Under the pieces are notes generated by a model. The model did not search any database. It worked only from the letters and a program-made list of their open reading frames with translations, and was not told where the DNA came from. Shown in pieces: positions 18,882 to 27,206 of a stretch of 64,000 nucleotides of DNA (position 1 is its first letter; each line of letters starts with the position of its first letter). The position numbers and the translations under genes are program-made. The DNA lies in contig JBAXWB010000015.1 of the NCBI GenBank assembly GCA_037128595.1, positions 1-64,000 of the forward strand, written 5' to 3'. The stretch comes from a bacterium. GTDB lineage: Bacteria; Verrucomicrobiota; Kiritimatiellia; CAIKKV01; CAITUY01.

Positions 18882-20028
18882 TTTGCAGTATCGTTGTAAG
18901 TTGGGAAAGGCCCTGTTGGATGGGTAGGATTTGAATGCCATCCTCCACCCGGGGGAACTCGCCGCCGTAAAGCAGGTAGCATTGCGCGATGGGATAGTCG
19001 GCCTTCAAGGCGCGTAATCCCTTTAGGTCACTGCGGGAATAGCGATTGGAGCGTTTGATTTCGAAAGCCAAAAGCCCTCGGGGACCGTACAGCACGAAGT
19101 CAACTTCGGTGCCGTCGCTGGTGCGCCAGTAGAATAGTTCATACTCCAGTCCCAGCGCATCGTTGACGGCGCGAAGTATCTGGAGGCAGAGGGTTTCAAG
19201 ACTGGCGCCTTCGGCTTCTTCCGGGCTGTCCAATGGCCCCATGGGACGTATGGCTCGATAGACTCCGGCATCAAAGAGGTAGAATTTTGGATGTGCGACC
19301 AGGCGGCGATGCGCCCGTTTCGTGAATACTGGTAGGCGCAAGCCGACCATCAGATCTTCAAGAATTCCGAAGTAGCTCTCAACCACCTTGCGGTCAAGCG
19401 CTGACTCGCGCGCAATCTCCGCGATGTTGATCGGTGATCCCTGCGAGAAACTGGCTGTTTCTAAAAAGCGGGCGAAATTGCCAAGATTGCGCGTCAGCCC
19501 CTCTTGTTGAACTTCTTCACGCAGGTAGGTTTGTACATAGGACTTGAGGTATTCATGAGGATCGGTGTGATGTGCGATGGAGGGGAGCATGCCGAAGCGC
19601 AGGGCGCGGTCCAAGTTGAAATCAGCGCCCATTTCTTCCGCGACGAGAGGATGCATATGGAAGGTCAGGGCGCGACCCGCCAATAGATTCACCCCTTTAC
19701 GGCGTAGACTTCTGGCGCTGGATCCCGTTAATGCGAATCGGAGTCCGCGACTCTCGATTAGGCGGTGTACCTCGTTGAGTAAAGCGGGGGCGCGCTGAAC
19801 TTCATCTAAGATTACCCAGCCGGTCGGATTGGTTCCCACCAGTGTTTCGAGTCGATCGGGGCGTGCTAGCAATTCAGCGTAAAGGCGACTGTCGAGAAGG
19901 TCGATATAGACGCTGTTAACCTCCTTGAAATGCTCGCGCAACCAGGTCGTCTTGCCAGTCCCACGCGGGCCAAACAGGAAAAAACTTTTGCCTAATTCAA
20001 TCGGACGTTTCAGTAATCTGGTGTACAT
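18850..20028 (-). CDS. AAA+ ATPase with DUF4143 C-terminal domain
   Basis: A 392-residue protein of the COG1373 type. Walker A is GPRGTGKT (20-27) and Walker B is WVILDEVQR; 'FALTGSSARSLRR' is the sensor region. The C-terminal DUF4143 region contains 'RESALDRKVVESYFGILEDL' and the nuclease-like end 'FYWRTSDGTEVDFVLYGPRG' followed by 'AFEIKRS', which carries the E/D-x(n)-E-x-K arrangement seen in restriction-like folds. Such proteins are common next to toxin-antitoxin and mobile loci; their cellular role is unclear. Length is typical. It is convergent with the antitoxin gene. Confidence 0.88.
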   Translation of the reverse strand: MYTRLLKRPIELGKSFFLFGPRGTGKTTWLREHFKEVNSVYIDLLDSRLYAELLARPDRLETLVGTNPTGWVILDEVQRAPALLNEVHRLIESRGLRFALTGSSARSLRRKGVNLLAGRALTFHMHPLVAEEMGADFNLDRALRFGMLPSIAHHTDPHEYLKSYVQTYLREEVQQEGLTRNLGNFARFLETASFSQGSPINIAEIARESALDRKVVESYFGILEDLMVGLRLPVFTKRAHRRLVAHPKFYLFDAGVYRAIRPMGPLDSPEEAEGASLETLCLQILRAVNDALGLEYELFYWRTSDGTEVDFVLYGPRGLLAFEIKRSNRYSRSDLKGLRALKADYPIAQCYLLYGGEFPRVEDGIQILPIQQGLSQLTTILQIIQPFQSSGH

Positions 20029-20565
20029 GTGGGCATAATTGCAGATATATTATTGCTACGCAATGGTAATATTTATTAAACTCGATGATGCTTGTAGCCT
20101 ATCGGTGTCGCGGATCAGGGTGTGTAGTTTGAGGACGATGGTGATAGGCAAGTTGTTATCCGTGCATCATGTAGTTCGTGCACATAACTAACAATGCGTT
20201 ATGCGCAATTAAGCACGCGTCGCCTCGATACTGTAAGATCAGCGGGTGCGGCTACGATTCTCTATCCGTAACCTCTGGCTCTGGGGCCGTCTCTGCGACC
20301 ACCGGCACTACCGATGGATTCTCCTCTGGCTCGGCAGTCTCGGGGGAAGCCAGGGTAGGAGCTTCTTGTGGCCCAGGCTGATCAGGTCAGTGATGTGATC
20401 AGCCGCCGGTCCTTACCTTGACACCTCCCAAAGCCTGAAGGGCGCATAGGGCATTTTGGCGAACATGGGCTTTCCCGAAATAATCAGGTTTTTGAAATGG
20501 TTCTGTTTTGGGGTGGTTATAATCCCTGAAATGGTATGAGATGGTGTGTCGGACTATGAAGTCAT
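20029..20565. other. 537-bp intergenic stretch, possibly decayed coding sequence
   Basis: No complete gene is seen. On the minus strand a Pro/Glu-rich frame (PEENPSVVPVVAETAPEPEV, stop near 20250) lacks a start and is closed by a stop just upstream, so it could be a leftover C-terminal tail. Another short minus-strand piece (MFAKMPYAPFRLWEVSR) near 20420-20475 may belong to a dispersed repeat. The 5' end (20040-20100) is AT-rich and probably holds the ATPase promoter. Confidence 0.35.
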
Positions 20566-20610
20566 AAAAGCCCGACTATATGCGTTATAGTCAATGTTTA
20601 CAGGGCTTTT
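20566..20610 (-). terminator. Nested hairpin terminator after the tRNA genes
   Basis: AAAAGCCC (20566-20573) pairs with GGGCTTTT (20603-20610), and inside it GACTATA pairs with TATAGTC around a 5-nt loop. On the minus strand the outer arm ends in TTTT. It lies 14 bp past tRNA-Lys. Confidence 0.6.
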
Positions 20611-20623
20611 CCAGTCTGGCGAC

Positions 20624-20699
<76 letters not shown>

Positions 20700-20737
20700 G
20701 CGATGCCCGGTCCGCAAATGGGACCGGTGCAAAAAAA

Positions 20738-20813
20738 TGGAGCGAGCGAAGGGATTCGAACCCTCGACAATCACCTTGGCAAGGTGACACTCTACCAACT
20801 GAGTTACGCTCGC
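20738..20813 (-). tRNA. tRNA-Gly (anticodon GCC)
   Basis: 76 nt including an encoded CCA end. The acceptor stem GCGAGCG pairs with CGCTCGC. The anticodon stem-loop is TCACC-TTGCCAA-GGTGA and the T arm contains GGGTTCGAATCCC. It lies 58 bp after the cytidylate-kinase-like gene on the same strand, so cotranscription is possible. Confidence 0.95.
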
Positions 20814-20871
20814 GTAAGAAAACGTGGGGGAATCTACCAGTTCCCTGAATTGATTCAACTCTTTTTTATCG

Positions 20872-21585
20872 TCACCCGAAAAGAGGCTTCTCGGTCTTGG
20901 GCTCGGTCCGCCTTTTTATCAGGTCGATGGTGGCCCGGGTGACCACGTCGAGTTCGACTTTCCCGGTGTTCCACACCATGTCGTAAAGTAGGGGATCATC
21001 GATGTCGCGGTTAAAAAACAGTTTGATCAGCTTCTTGCGATCCCGGTCCTGATTGTGGACGGCTTCGCGGGCCTCTTCTTTGTTGATCTTGAAGCGCTTC
21101 ATCATCCAGACCACGCGATGGGCCTCCGGCGCAACCAACCGGATGTGAATCCCCTGGGGCAGATCCGCCGTGATGAGTGAGCCACCACGCCCGACGATAA
21201 TCACTTTGCCAATCAGCGCCAGCATGCGCACCACCCGGAAGGTGGTCGTGTGGAGCGTGTGTTGCTCGGACCGCCCGGAGTAAAGGCTCTCGACAAAATC
21301 ATTGAATTGGGATCGATATTTTTCGCCCAGCAGGACTTCCATGTCTTTTTGCAGGAGGGGATCCCGGGCGACCAGTTCGCAGAGTTCCCGGTCAAACACA
21401 TGCCACCCCTCAAAAAGCGGGTTGGCGCGGTGTTTCAGGAATTCGGTGAGAATCACGTAGGATAACAAATGTCCGCCGGCTCCGGATTGGCGGGACACCG
21501 TAACAAAGGGAAATCCGTACTCAGGGAAATCATCAAAATCGCGTTTTTCGCTCAGGAATTTCTGGATCATCTGCAAGTGTTTCAT
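20872..21585 (-). CDS. Cytidylate kinase-like family protein
   Basis: A 237-residue cytoplasmic protein. 'FVTVSRQSGAGGHLLSYVIL' (about 27-46) is the glycine-rich nucleotide loop typical of the Cytidylate_kin2 family (PF13189). 'HVFDRELCELVA', 'VIIVGRGGSLITADLPQGIH' and 'RLVAPEAHRVVWMMKR' follow in the family's order, then 'DRDRKKLIKLFFNRDIDDP' and 'YDMVWNTGKVELDVVTRATI'. The fold is P-loop kinase; the real substrate of this family is not established. A purine-rich AGGAGATAAG stretch lies just before the start. It is not linked to nucleotide genes here. Confidence 0.85.
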   Translation of the reverse strand: MKHLQMIQKFLSEKRDFDDFPEYGFPFVTVSRQSGAGGHLLSYVILTEFLKHRANPLFEGWHVFDRELCELVARDPLLQKDMEVLLGEKYRSQFNDFVESLYSGRSEQHTLHTTTFRVVRMLALIGKVIIVGRGGSLITADLPQGIHIRLVAPEAHRVVWMMKRFKINKEEAREAVHNQDRDRKKLIKLFFNRDIDDPLLYDMVWNTGKVELDVVTRATIDLIKRRTEPKTEKPLFG

Positions 21586-21680
21586 GATCTTATCTCCTCA
21601 TTACTGTTAGTATTGGCCGAGGGTGGCGGTCCGTCAATTTAAAAAGAGCTTGAACTCCACTTGCCTTCAGGTTTGGCGCC

Positions 21681-23360
21681 ATGTATTCTCCCGCCATGCT
21701 TCAGTCGCTACGAGTGAGAAATCTGGCTCTGGTTGAGGACATTACCGTTGAATTCAAACCGGGTTTGAATGTCATTACCGGTGAAACCGGGGCGGGTAAG
21801 TCGGTGATTATCGGCGCCTTGGGCCTGTTGCTCGGGGAACGGGCCGACAAAAGCCTGATCAGGGCCGGCGCGGATCAATGTCTGGCGGAGTCCGTCTTCC
21901 AACTGGGTGACTCCCGGGAGGTGGATGCCATCCTGGATGAGGTGGGACTTCCGCCCTGCGAGGGGGGGCAGTTGTTTATCCGCCGCACGCTGCTGGCCAC
22001 GGGGACCGGCAAGAATTTCATCAACGACAGTTCCACCACCAGTCAGGTGCTGAAACGGCTGGGTGAGCATCTGGTGGATATGCATGGCCCGTATGACCAT
22101 CAGTCGTTGCTCAACACCGATTTCCAGCTGGATATTCTGGATGCCTTTGGCCACTTGCGGGCGGCCCGTACCCTGTATGAAACCGCTTATGCCGCCTATC
22201 GCGATGCGCAAGTCCAGCGCAAGGAATTAGCGGGAGCCAGTGAGCAGGACGTCGCCCAGCAGATTGAGCTGCTGGCTTTTCAGGTGAAGGAAATTGAGGA
22301 ACTGGCCCCGGTGGTGGGCGAGGATGACGCGATTGCCCAGGAACAGGTGCAGGTGGCTAATGCCCAGCGGATTCTTGAACTGGCAGGCGGGATTCAAAGC
22401 GCGTTGATGGAGGGTGACTCCGCCGCCTTTAATGGACTGGCCTTTGCGCATAAGGGACTGACCGAACTGGCCGGCTTGATCAGCGCGGCCGGGGACTGGA
22501 AAGAACAGGCGCATTCCATCATGGTCCAAACGCAGGATCTGGCTGAGACGGTGGAGAAGGTGGCCCGCAACATCGAAGGGGATCCTGCCCGTCTGCAGTG
22601 GCTGGAAGACCGGATGGCGGTGTATCACCGGCTGACTCGCAAGTACGGCGGCTCGGTCGCGGCTATGCTGGAGCATCGCGACCGGGTCAAGGACCGACTG
22701 AAAGATCTGGAGCGCCGCGGGGAACGCCTGATTGAGCTCGACCAGGCGATAGCCGTTGCCCGGGGAAAGGTGGATCAGGCGGGAGCCAAGTTGAGCAAGG
22801 CCCGGCATCAGGCGGCGATCACCCTGGCGAAGACGATTACCGGGGAATTAAAAGATCTGGGGTTCGCGCACGGGGTGTTCGGGGTTGAACTTCAGGGCGT
22901 GGAACCGGCCCCCTCCGGGCTGGATTCGATTGAGTTTGTATTCGCGCCGAATGCCGGTGAGCCCTCTCATCCCCTGCGAGCCATTGCGTCGAGCGGCGAA
23001 ATTTCGCGGGTGATGCTGGCGGTGAAGGCGGTGCTGGCTGACCACGACCGTATTCCCGTGCTGGTGTTCGACGAGATTGATGCCAACGTTGGCGGGGCCA
23101 TGGGGACGGCCATTGGGACCAAGCTGGAGAAGGTGGGAAAACACCATCAGGTGCTCTGTATTACGCATCTTCCGCAAGTGGCGGTTTTTGGGAAAACCCA
23201 TTTCTCCGTTGCCAAGGAAGTGGCCGGGGGCCGCACCCGCACCTCGATCTCCTGCCTCACTCCCAATGAACGAGTGGAAGAGGTGGCCCGGATGCTGGGT
23301 GGCCGCGATCTCACCAGTGTGACCCTGAAGCATGCGAAAGAGATGCTGAAGGGGAAGTGA
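21681..23360 (+). CDS. recN: DNA repair protein RecN
   Basis: A 559-residue SMC-like ATPase acting in recombinational repair of double-strand breaks. Walker A GETGAGKS is at residues 34-41, a coiled-coil middle spans about 150-380, and the C-terminal ABC half contains 'IASSGEISRVMLAVKAVL', 'VLVFDEIDANVGG' (Walker B) and 'QVLCITHLPQVAVFGKTHF' (H-loop). An alternative ATG at 21696 (MLQSLRVRNLALVED) matches the usual family start, while 21681 has a weak AGG upstream. Length matches the family. It ends 3 bp before the convergent GspM-like gene. Confidence 0.95.
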   Translation: MYSPAMLQSLRVRNLALVEDITVEFKPGLNVITGETGAGKSVIIGALGLLLGERADKSLIRAGADQCLAESVFQLGDSREVDAILDEVGLPPCEGGQLFIRRTLLATGTGKNFINDSSTTSQVLKRLGEHLVDMHGPYDHQSLLNTDFQLDILDAFGHLRAARTLYETAYAAYRDAQVQRKELAGASEQDVAQQIELLAFQVKEIEELAPVVGEDDAIAQEQVQVANAQRILELAGGIQSALMEGDSAAFNGLAFAHKGLTELAGLISAAGDWKEQAHSIMVQTQDLAETVEKVARNIEGDPARLQWLEDRMAVYHRLTRKYGGSVAAMLEHRDRVKDRLKDLERRGERLIELDQAIAVARGKVDQAGAKLSKARHQAAITLAKTITGELKDLGFAHGVFGVELQGVEPAPSGLDSIEFVFAPNAGEPSHPLRAIASSGEISRVMLAVKAVLADHDRIPVLVFDEIDANVGGAMGTAIGTKLEKVGKHHQVLCITHLPQVAVFGKTHFSVAKEVAGGRTRTSISCLTPNERVEEVARMLGGRDLTSVTLKHAKEMLKGK

Positions 23361-23363
23361 GTC

Positions 23364-23858
23364 TTAATTCCTCTCCACCGTCTCCAGCACCAATTCCACT
23401 TTGGCGAGGCGGCCTTGGGCGGGACTGGCGGTGAGGGTGCAGTCCAGAATGGCCCAGGGCGGGGTCGCCGTGGTCACAGTCTCCAGAAACCGGCCTAACT
23501 CATCGCCGGTGAGGTCGACTAGCCCGATATTCACTTTGCGTGCGGTCCAGCCCGGCATGGAGGGATGGGTTTCCGTGGAGCGGGTGATGAGGTTCATCCC
23601 CGGCACCGCGCGGCGGGCTAATTCCCCGAGAGACGCCGGGGCAGCAGGGTATTGAGCGTACTGTTTCAATACGCTCCGGTATTTGGCGGCTATGGCGCGC
23701 ATCGCCGTCAGGTCCTGAAGGTCATGTCCCTTTTTCTGCCAGACTTCTGTGGTACGCCCCAGATCGCCCACAGTACGCAGGCTGAGCAGGAGGCCGAGCA
23801 ACAGGGCGACGGCGGCGGCAGTCCAGAGGGCGGGCAGGGGAAGGGGGTTATTTTTCAT
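23364..23858 (-). CDS. GspM/PilO-like membrane protein
   Basis: A 164-residue protein starting at MKNNPLPLPALW, inside the last codons of the upstream gene (11-bp overlap). One TM segment (about residues 8-25, ALWTAAAVALLLGLLLSL) is followed by a periplasmic part with a helical stretch and a ferredoxin-like end (VNIGLVDLTGDELGRFLETV ... AKVELVLETV). This layout is that of GspM or PilO inner-membrane platform proteins. Third of three genes in K-L-M order. Sequence identity to known members is low; the call rests on topology and position. Confidence 0.55.
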   Translation of the reverse strand: MKNNPLPLPALWTAAAVALLLGLLLSLRTVGDLGRTTEVWQKKGHDLQDLTAMRAIAAKYRSVLKQYAQYPAAPASLGELARRAVPGMNLITRSTETHPSMPGWTARKVNIGLVDLTGDELGRFLETVTTATPPWAILDCTLTASPAQGRLAKVELVLETVERN

Positions 23859-25212
23859 GTGAGCGTCCCAGGCCGATAACGAATGCAACACGGTCCTCGC
23901 CCGGCGGGAGGTCTTTACGTTCCAAGGTGGCGGCCCACCCCTGGGTATTCAGGCGGCGGCAGGCCGCTTCCGCCTGCGTCCATTTGGCCGCAGTTCCATG
24001 GAGTACCCTGTTTTTCCGGCTCAAAGTCAGGGTTTCAACGGAAAGGCCTTCTTCCCGCGCGACCACGAGAATTTCCTTTAGCGCGGGCGCGATCGGGGAC
24101 TCGGTGGTGGCGAGGAACGGTTCCATGGCTTTGGTTTGGGCTTCGAGGGCGCGGCGGGCCGTCAACACCTCCTGTTTGGCGGGAATTCCAAGGGGCGAGC
24201 CGGTGATCTCGATGGCGAGCGAGCGGAAGGCGGTTTGGAGTCCGGCGGCCTGATGGGCTGTGAAAATAAGCCAGATTACATTGATGGCGCACAAGGCCAG
24301 GCCCGCCAGCAGGCAGGTGACCGCCCATTGATACGGACGTTTGGCCTCACGTTGAGCCAGGGCAGGATGGGAGAAACGGCCCGTCCGCAGGTTGCAGCGG
24401 ATGGAGCCCGGGGTCAGGGCCCGCGTGGCAAGTGCCCGGGCAAGGAAGGTCTGGGGCTCACGGGTCAGCTTGACCGGGCCGGGCCAGCGTTTGGAAAGGC
24501 TGTCCGGAAGAAGGGTGCCGGGTTCCGCCAGGCCGGGGGCATTCGGGCCCGTGATGAACCATTGGGTAAGAGGGGGCGTGGCGGGGAAATAGGATTTAAG
24601 AATCCGGTGGATCTGGTCGGCGTCCAATAGCCGCATGGTATGGGCTCCGAGGAATTCGTCATTCTGGCCGATCGCCAAGGTTACCCGCTCTGTTGAAAGG
24701 TAGATAATAATCCGCAAGGCCGGGGTTCCGGTGAGGGGCGGAAGCTCTTCCTGGACCTGACTCCATAGCGCGAGTCCCTCCTGGTCCAGAAGGTGGGGAT
24801 TTACGCCCAAGTTGGAAAAGGTGGCCAGCCGTTTCTCGATATCCACATTGCGTGCCCCGGTCACCAGGCCGCGGGTGCCCGTGTGATCCGGGGTGGGGAC
24901 GGTTTGCAGCAGGGCATATTCGCAATCTTCAACCGAGAACGGCAGCTGGACATCCAATAGCGACGGAAACACTTTTTCGGCTTTTTTAGCAGACGCGATA
25001 GGGGCGGTCAGCCAGCGGGTGAAGCTTTCCTTCTGGAGCAGACTGCCGGCGATGACTGAAGCGGCCGGGAGGTCGGTCAGCGCAGCGAGCTCGACGGGCT
25101 CGAGCGAGAGGGTGCGCCCGGATCTGGTCGCTTTGATGAGGATCGGGTTAAAGTCGGTAAGATCGATACCAAAGGCGACTTTGGCCCAGGGGGCTGTGGC
25201 GGGGGTCCTCAT
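23848..25212 (-). CDS. GspL/PilM-like secretion platform protein
   Basis: A 454-residue protein. Start chosen at 25212 (MRTPATAPWAKVAFGIDLTD), 1 bp after the stop of the upstream pilin-like gene; longer N-terminal reading would overlap that gene. The N-terminal two thirds resemble the actin-like cytoplasmic domain of GspL/PilM ('VAFGIDLTD', 'SLLDVQLPFSVEDCEYALL', 'RIIIYLSTERVTLAIGQ'). One TM lies around residues 295-320 (WAVTCLLAGLALCAINVIWL), and a periplasmic part ends in 'EEGLSVETLTLSRKNR', a GspL-C-like fold. It would link the secretion ATPase to the pseudopilus. Confidence 0.6.
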   Translation of the reverse strand: MRTPATAPWAKVAFGIDLTDFNPILIKATRSGRTLSLEPVELAALTDLPAASVIAGSLLQKESFTRWLTAPIASAKKAEKVFPSLLDVQLPFSVEDCEYALLQTVPTPDHTGTRGLVTGARNVDIEKRLATFSNLGVNPHLLDQEGLALWSQVQEELPPLTGTPALRIIIYLSTERVTLAIGQNDEFLGAHTMRLLDADQIHRILKSYFPATPPLTQWFITGPNAPGLAEPGTLLPDSLSKRWPGPVKLTREPQTFLARALATRALTPGSIRCNLRTGRFSHPALAQREAKRPYQWAVTCLLAGLALCAINVIWLIFTAHQAAGLQTAFRSLAIEITGSPLGIPAKQEVLTARRALEAQTKAMEPFLATTESPIAPALKEILVVAREEGLSVETLTLSRKNRVLHGTAAKWTQAEAACRRLNTQGWAATLERKDLPPGEDRVAFVIGLGRSHEK

Positions 25213-25213
25213 G

Positions 25214-25672
25214 TCAGAGGGTCTCCGCCCAGGCGAGGAGCCGAACATCGCCTGATGGGAGACGGCAGGCCAGGCCGCGGACGGCCCGGGTCCGGGGCCC
25301 CCATTCCGCGCGTGCGGTAACGGAGAAGAACTGGCCGAATAAGGGAACATCCGGCCGTTGAAGCGGGAGAGGGAGGGCCGTTCGATCAAGGCCTCTAAGG
25401 GTGGTCCGGACCTGAATGCCAGAGGGGAGCTGATTTTCAAAGATCTGGTAATCCGACGAACTTGACCCCGCCTTCATGCCGTTATGCAGGGCGGCCCAGG
25501 CGGCATCGAGGCATGAGGCCCGCAGCAAGAAGTGGGCGTGCTGGAGGTCACCCGCCCGGAGTTGCATCCGGGTAGAAATGAGGGATTGCACCACGACGCC
25601 GGAAAGCAGCGCCAGTAGTAGAATGACCATCAGCAGTGCAAATCCCTGGTTGTTGGAGTTCGGGCGTCCCAT
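25214..25672 (-). CDS. GspK/PilX-like minor pseudopilin (short)
   Basis: A 152-residue protein with a prepilin-type start: MGRPNSNNQG then FALLMVILLLALLSGVVVQS. Cleavage is expected after the Gly. The mature N-terminus has no Glu at position 5, as in GspK. The rest lacks the large globular domain of classical GspK (about 300 residues), so this is a reduced form or a PilX-like protein. It is the first gene of a tight three-gene minus-strand set with GspL-like and GspM-like genes. Confidence 0.6.
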   Translation of the reverse strand: MGRPNSNNQGFALLMVILLLALLSGVVVQSLISTRMQLRAGDLQHAHFLLRASCLDAAWAALHNGMKAGSSSSDYQIFENQLPSGIQVRTTLRGLDRTALPLPLQRPDVPLFGQFFSVTARAEWGPRTRAVRGLACRLPSGDVRLLAWAETL

Positions 25673-25785
25673 TGCTCTGGTATTTACCCGAAAAGACAGC
25701 GAGTTGCAATAAAATGACACAATACGGTTTTGACACAAGGCTGATAAGTGGGTAGTATCTGGGTTCCTGAAAGGCGGGTCTGGAT

Positions 25786-26463
25786 ATGATTTTCGGTATC
25801 ATTGTTGCGGCTGGAAAAAGTGAGCGCATGGGGGCGGATGTGGACAAGGCATTCCTCTCCCTTGGGACTCGCCCGGTGTTGATGTATTCCCTCCAAGCGT
25901 TTGAACAATGCCCTCTGATTGACGGGGTGATTCTCGTGGTCCGCAAGGACCGGATGGATGCGGCGCGCGGCATGATTCAGATGTTCGGGTTCTCCAAGGT
26001 GCGTAAAGTGGTGGCGGGCGGGGCCTCGCGGCAGCTCTCCGTCATGCTCGGCCTGGCTGAATTGAAAGATGATGTGAAAATCGTGGCCGTGCATGATGGG
26101 GCCCGGCCCTGTGTGACTCCCGCCCTTATTCAGGAAACCATTCTTTCGGCCAAGCGGCAGGGCACCGGGGTGGCGGCCGTGAAGGTCACCGACACGATCA
26201 AGGAAGTCGATCGCGGCTCCCTGGTAGTGCGGACGGTCGATCGCTCGAAATTGTGGGCGGTGCAGACGCCGCAGACCTTCCGGGTCGATTGGCTGAACAA
26301 GGCCTACGCCCATGCCAAGAAGAAGAAATTGACGGTTACGGACGAGGCTTCGGCCGTTGAGGCGTTGGGAGAGCCGGTCCATCTGGTTCCCGCTCCTGCG
26401 ACGAATATCAAGATCACCACTCCGGCTGATCTGGCCCTGGCGTCCATGATTTTGAAGGTGTAA
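25786..26463 (+). CDS. ispD: 2-C-methyl-D-erythritol 4-phosphate cytidylyltransferase
   Basis: A 225-residue enzyme of the MEP isoprenoid pathway; it joins CTP and MEP to give CDP-ME. The CTP loop 'IIVAAGKSERMGADVDKAFL' (5-24) carries the conserved A-A-G-x-G/S-x-R-M-G and K. 'VAVHDGARPCVTPALI', 'GTGVAAVKVTDTIKEV' and 'AVQTPQTFRVDWL' with 'TDEASAVEALGEPVHLVP' complete the family set, including the catalytic Lys/Arg region. It is divergent from the pilin-like gene; the 113-bp gap contains an AT-rich promoter region. It is not next to ispF here. Confidence 0.95.
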   Translation: MIFGIIVAAGKSERMGADVDKAFLSLGTRPVLMYSLQAFEQCPLIDGVILVVRKDRMDAARGMIQMFGFSKVRKVVAGGASRQLSVMLGLAELKDDVKIVAVHDGARPCVTPALIQETILSAKRQGTGVAAVKVTDTIKEVDRGSLVVRTVDRSKLWAVQTPQTFRVDWLNKAYAHAKKKKLTVTDEASAVEALGEPVHLVPAPATNIKITTPADLALASMILKV

Positions 26464-26471
26464 GTGATCAT

Positions 26472-27206
26472 ATGGCGAATGTGAAATATGCAGTAATGGG
26501 GGATATTCATGGGAACTGGGAGGCGCTCAGTGCCGTTCTGGAAGATGCCCAGTCCCAAGGCGTGACGAACTACACCTGTGTGGGTGATATGGTGGGCTAC
26601 AACGCCAACCCTTCGGAATGTCTCGCCAAGATTCGTGAACTGAACGCCATCTGCGTGCGTGGCAATCACGACCACTACTGTTCGCATGACGAGTGCATCC
26701 GTGACTTCCATCCCCTTGCCGCCAATGTGGTGGATTGGACCCGGAACCAATTGACCGAGGATGAACTGGGGTTTCTCAAGCAACTCAAGATGGTCCGGGT
26801 GGTCAGCAGTTTCACGTTGGTTCACAGCACCTTGGATATGCCTGAGAAGTGGGGCTATGTGTTTGATGAGCTGGAGGCGGAGTCCAATTTCAATTACCAG
26901 TCGACGACCGTGTGCTTCTACGGACACACCCATCAACCTGTGGTGTTTGAAAAGTCCGGGTATGTGCGGCGGCTCAATGTCGCGGGGGTCATTCCGGTGA
27001 CGCTCGGGAAAAAGTATTTTGTCAACGTGGGGAGTGTGGGGCAGCCGCGGGATGGCGATAAGCGGTCCTCCTATGCGGTATATGATACCACCGCTCGTCA
27101 ATTTGAGATCCGGCGGGTGGAGTACGATATCGAGACGGCCCAGAAGAAGATCATTGCGGCAGGCCTGCCCGAGCGGTTGGCTGTCCGGCTCGGGTTGGGG
27201 GTTTAG
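26472..27206 (+). CDS. Metallophosphoesterase (calcineurin-like, MJ0936/YfcE type)
   Basis: A 244-residue cytoplasmic phosphoesterase. Metal-binding motifs are in order: GDIHGN (10-15), GDMVGY (38-43), RGNHDH (63-68), a middle His (LVHSTLD) and the final GHTHQP. Such enzymes hydrolyse phosphodiesters or phosphomonoesters with two metal ions. 'VGSVGQPRDGDKRSSYAVYD' is the typical closing block. It starts 8 bp after ispD, and its TAG shares one base with the GTG start of the next gene, so the three are likely one operon. Substrate unknown. Confidence 0.88.
   Translation: MANVKYAVMGDIHGNWEALSAVLEDAQSQGVTNYTCVGDMVGYNANPSECLAKIRELNAICVRGNHDHYCSHDECIRDFHPLAANVVDWTRNQLTEDELGFLKQLKMVRVVSSFTLVHSTLDMPEKWGYVFDELEAESNFNYQSTTVCFYGHTHQPVVFEKSGYVRRLNVAGVIPVTLGKKYFVNVGSVGQPRDGDKRSSYAVYDTTARQFEIRRVEYDIETAQKKIIAAGLPERLAVRLGLGV

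Noticed and set aside
20178-20381. 67-residue plus-strand frame before the tRNA genes
   Set aside because: Low-complexity Ser/Gly-rich translation with no ribosome site; the opposite strand has a Pro/Glu-rich reading, suggesting decayed sequence.
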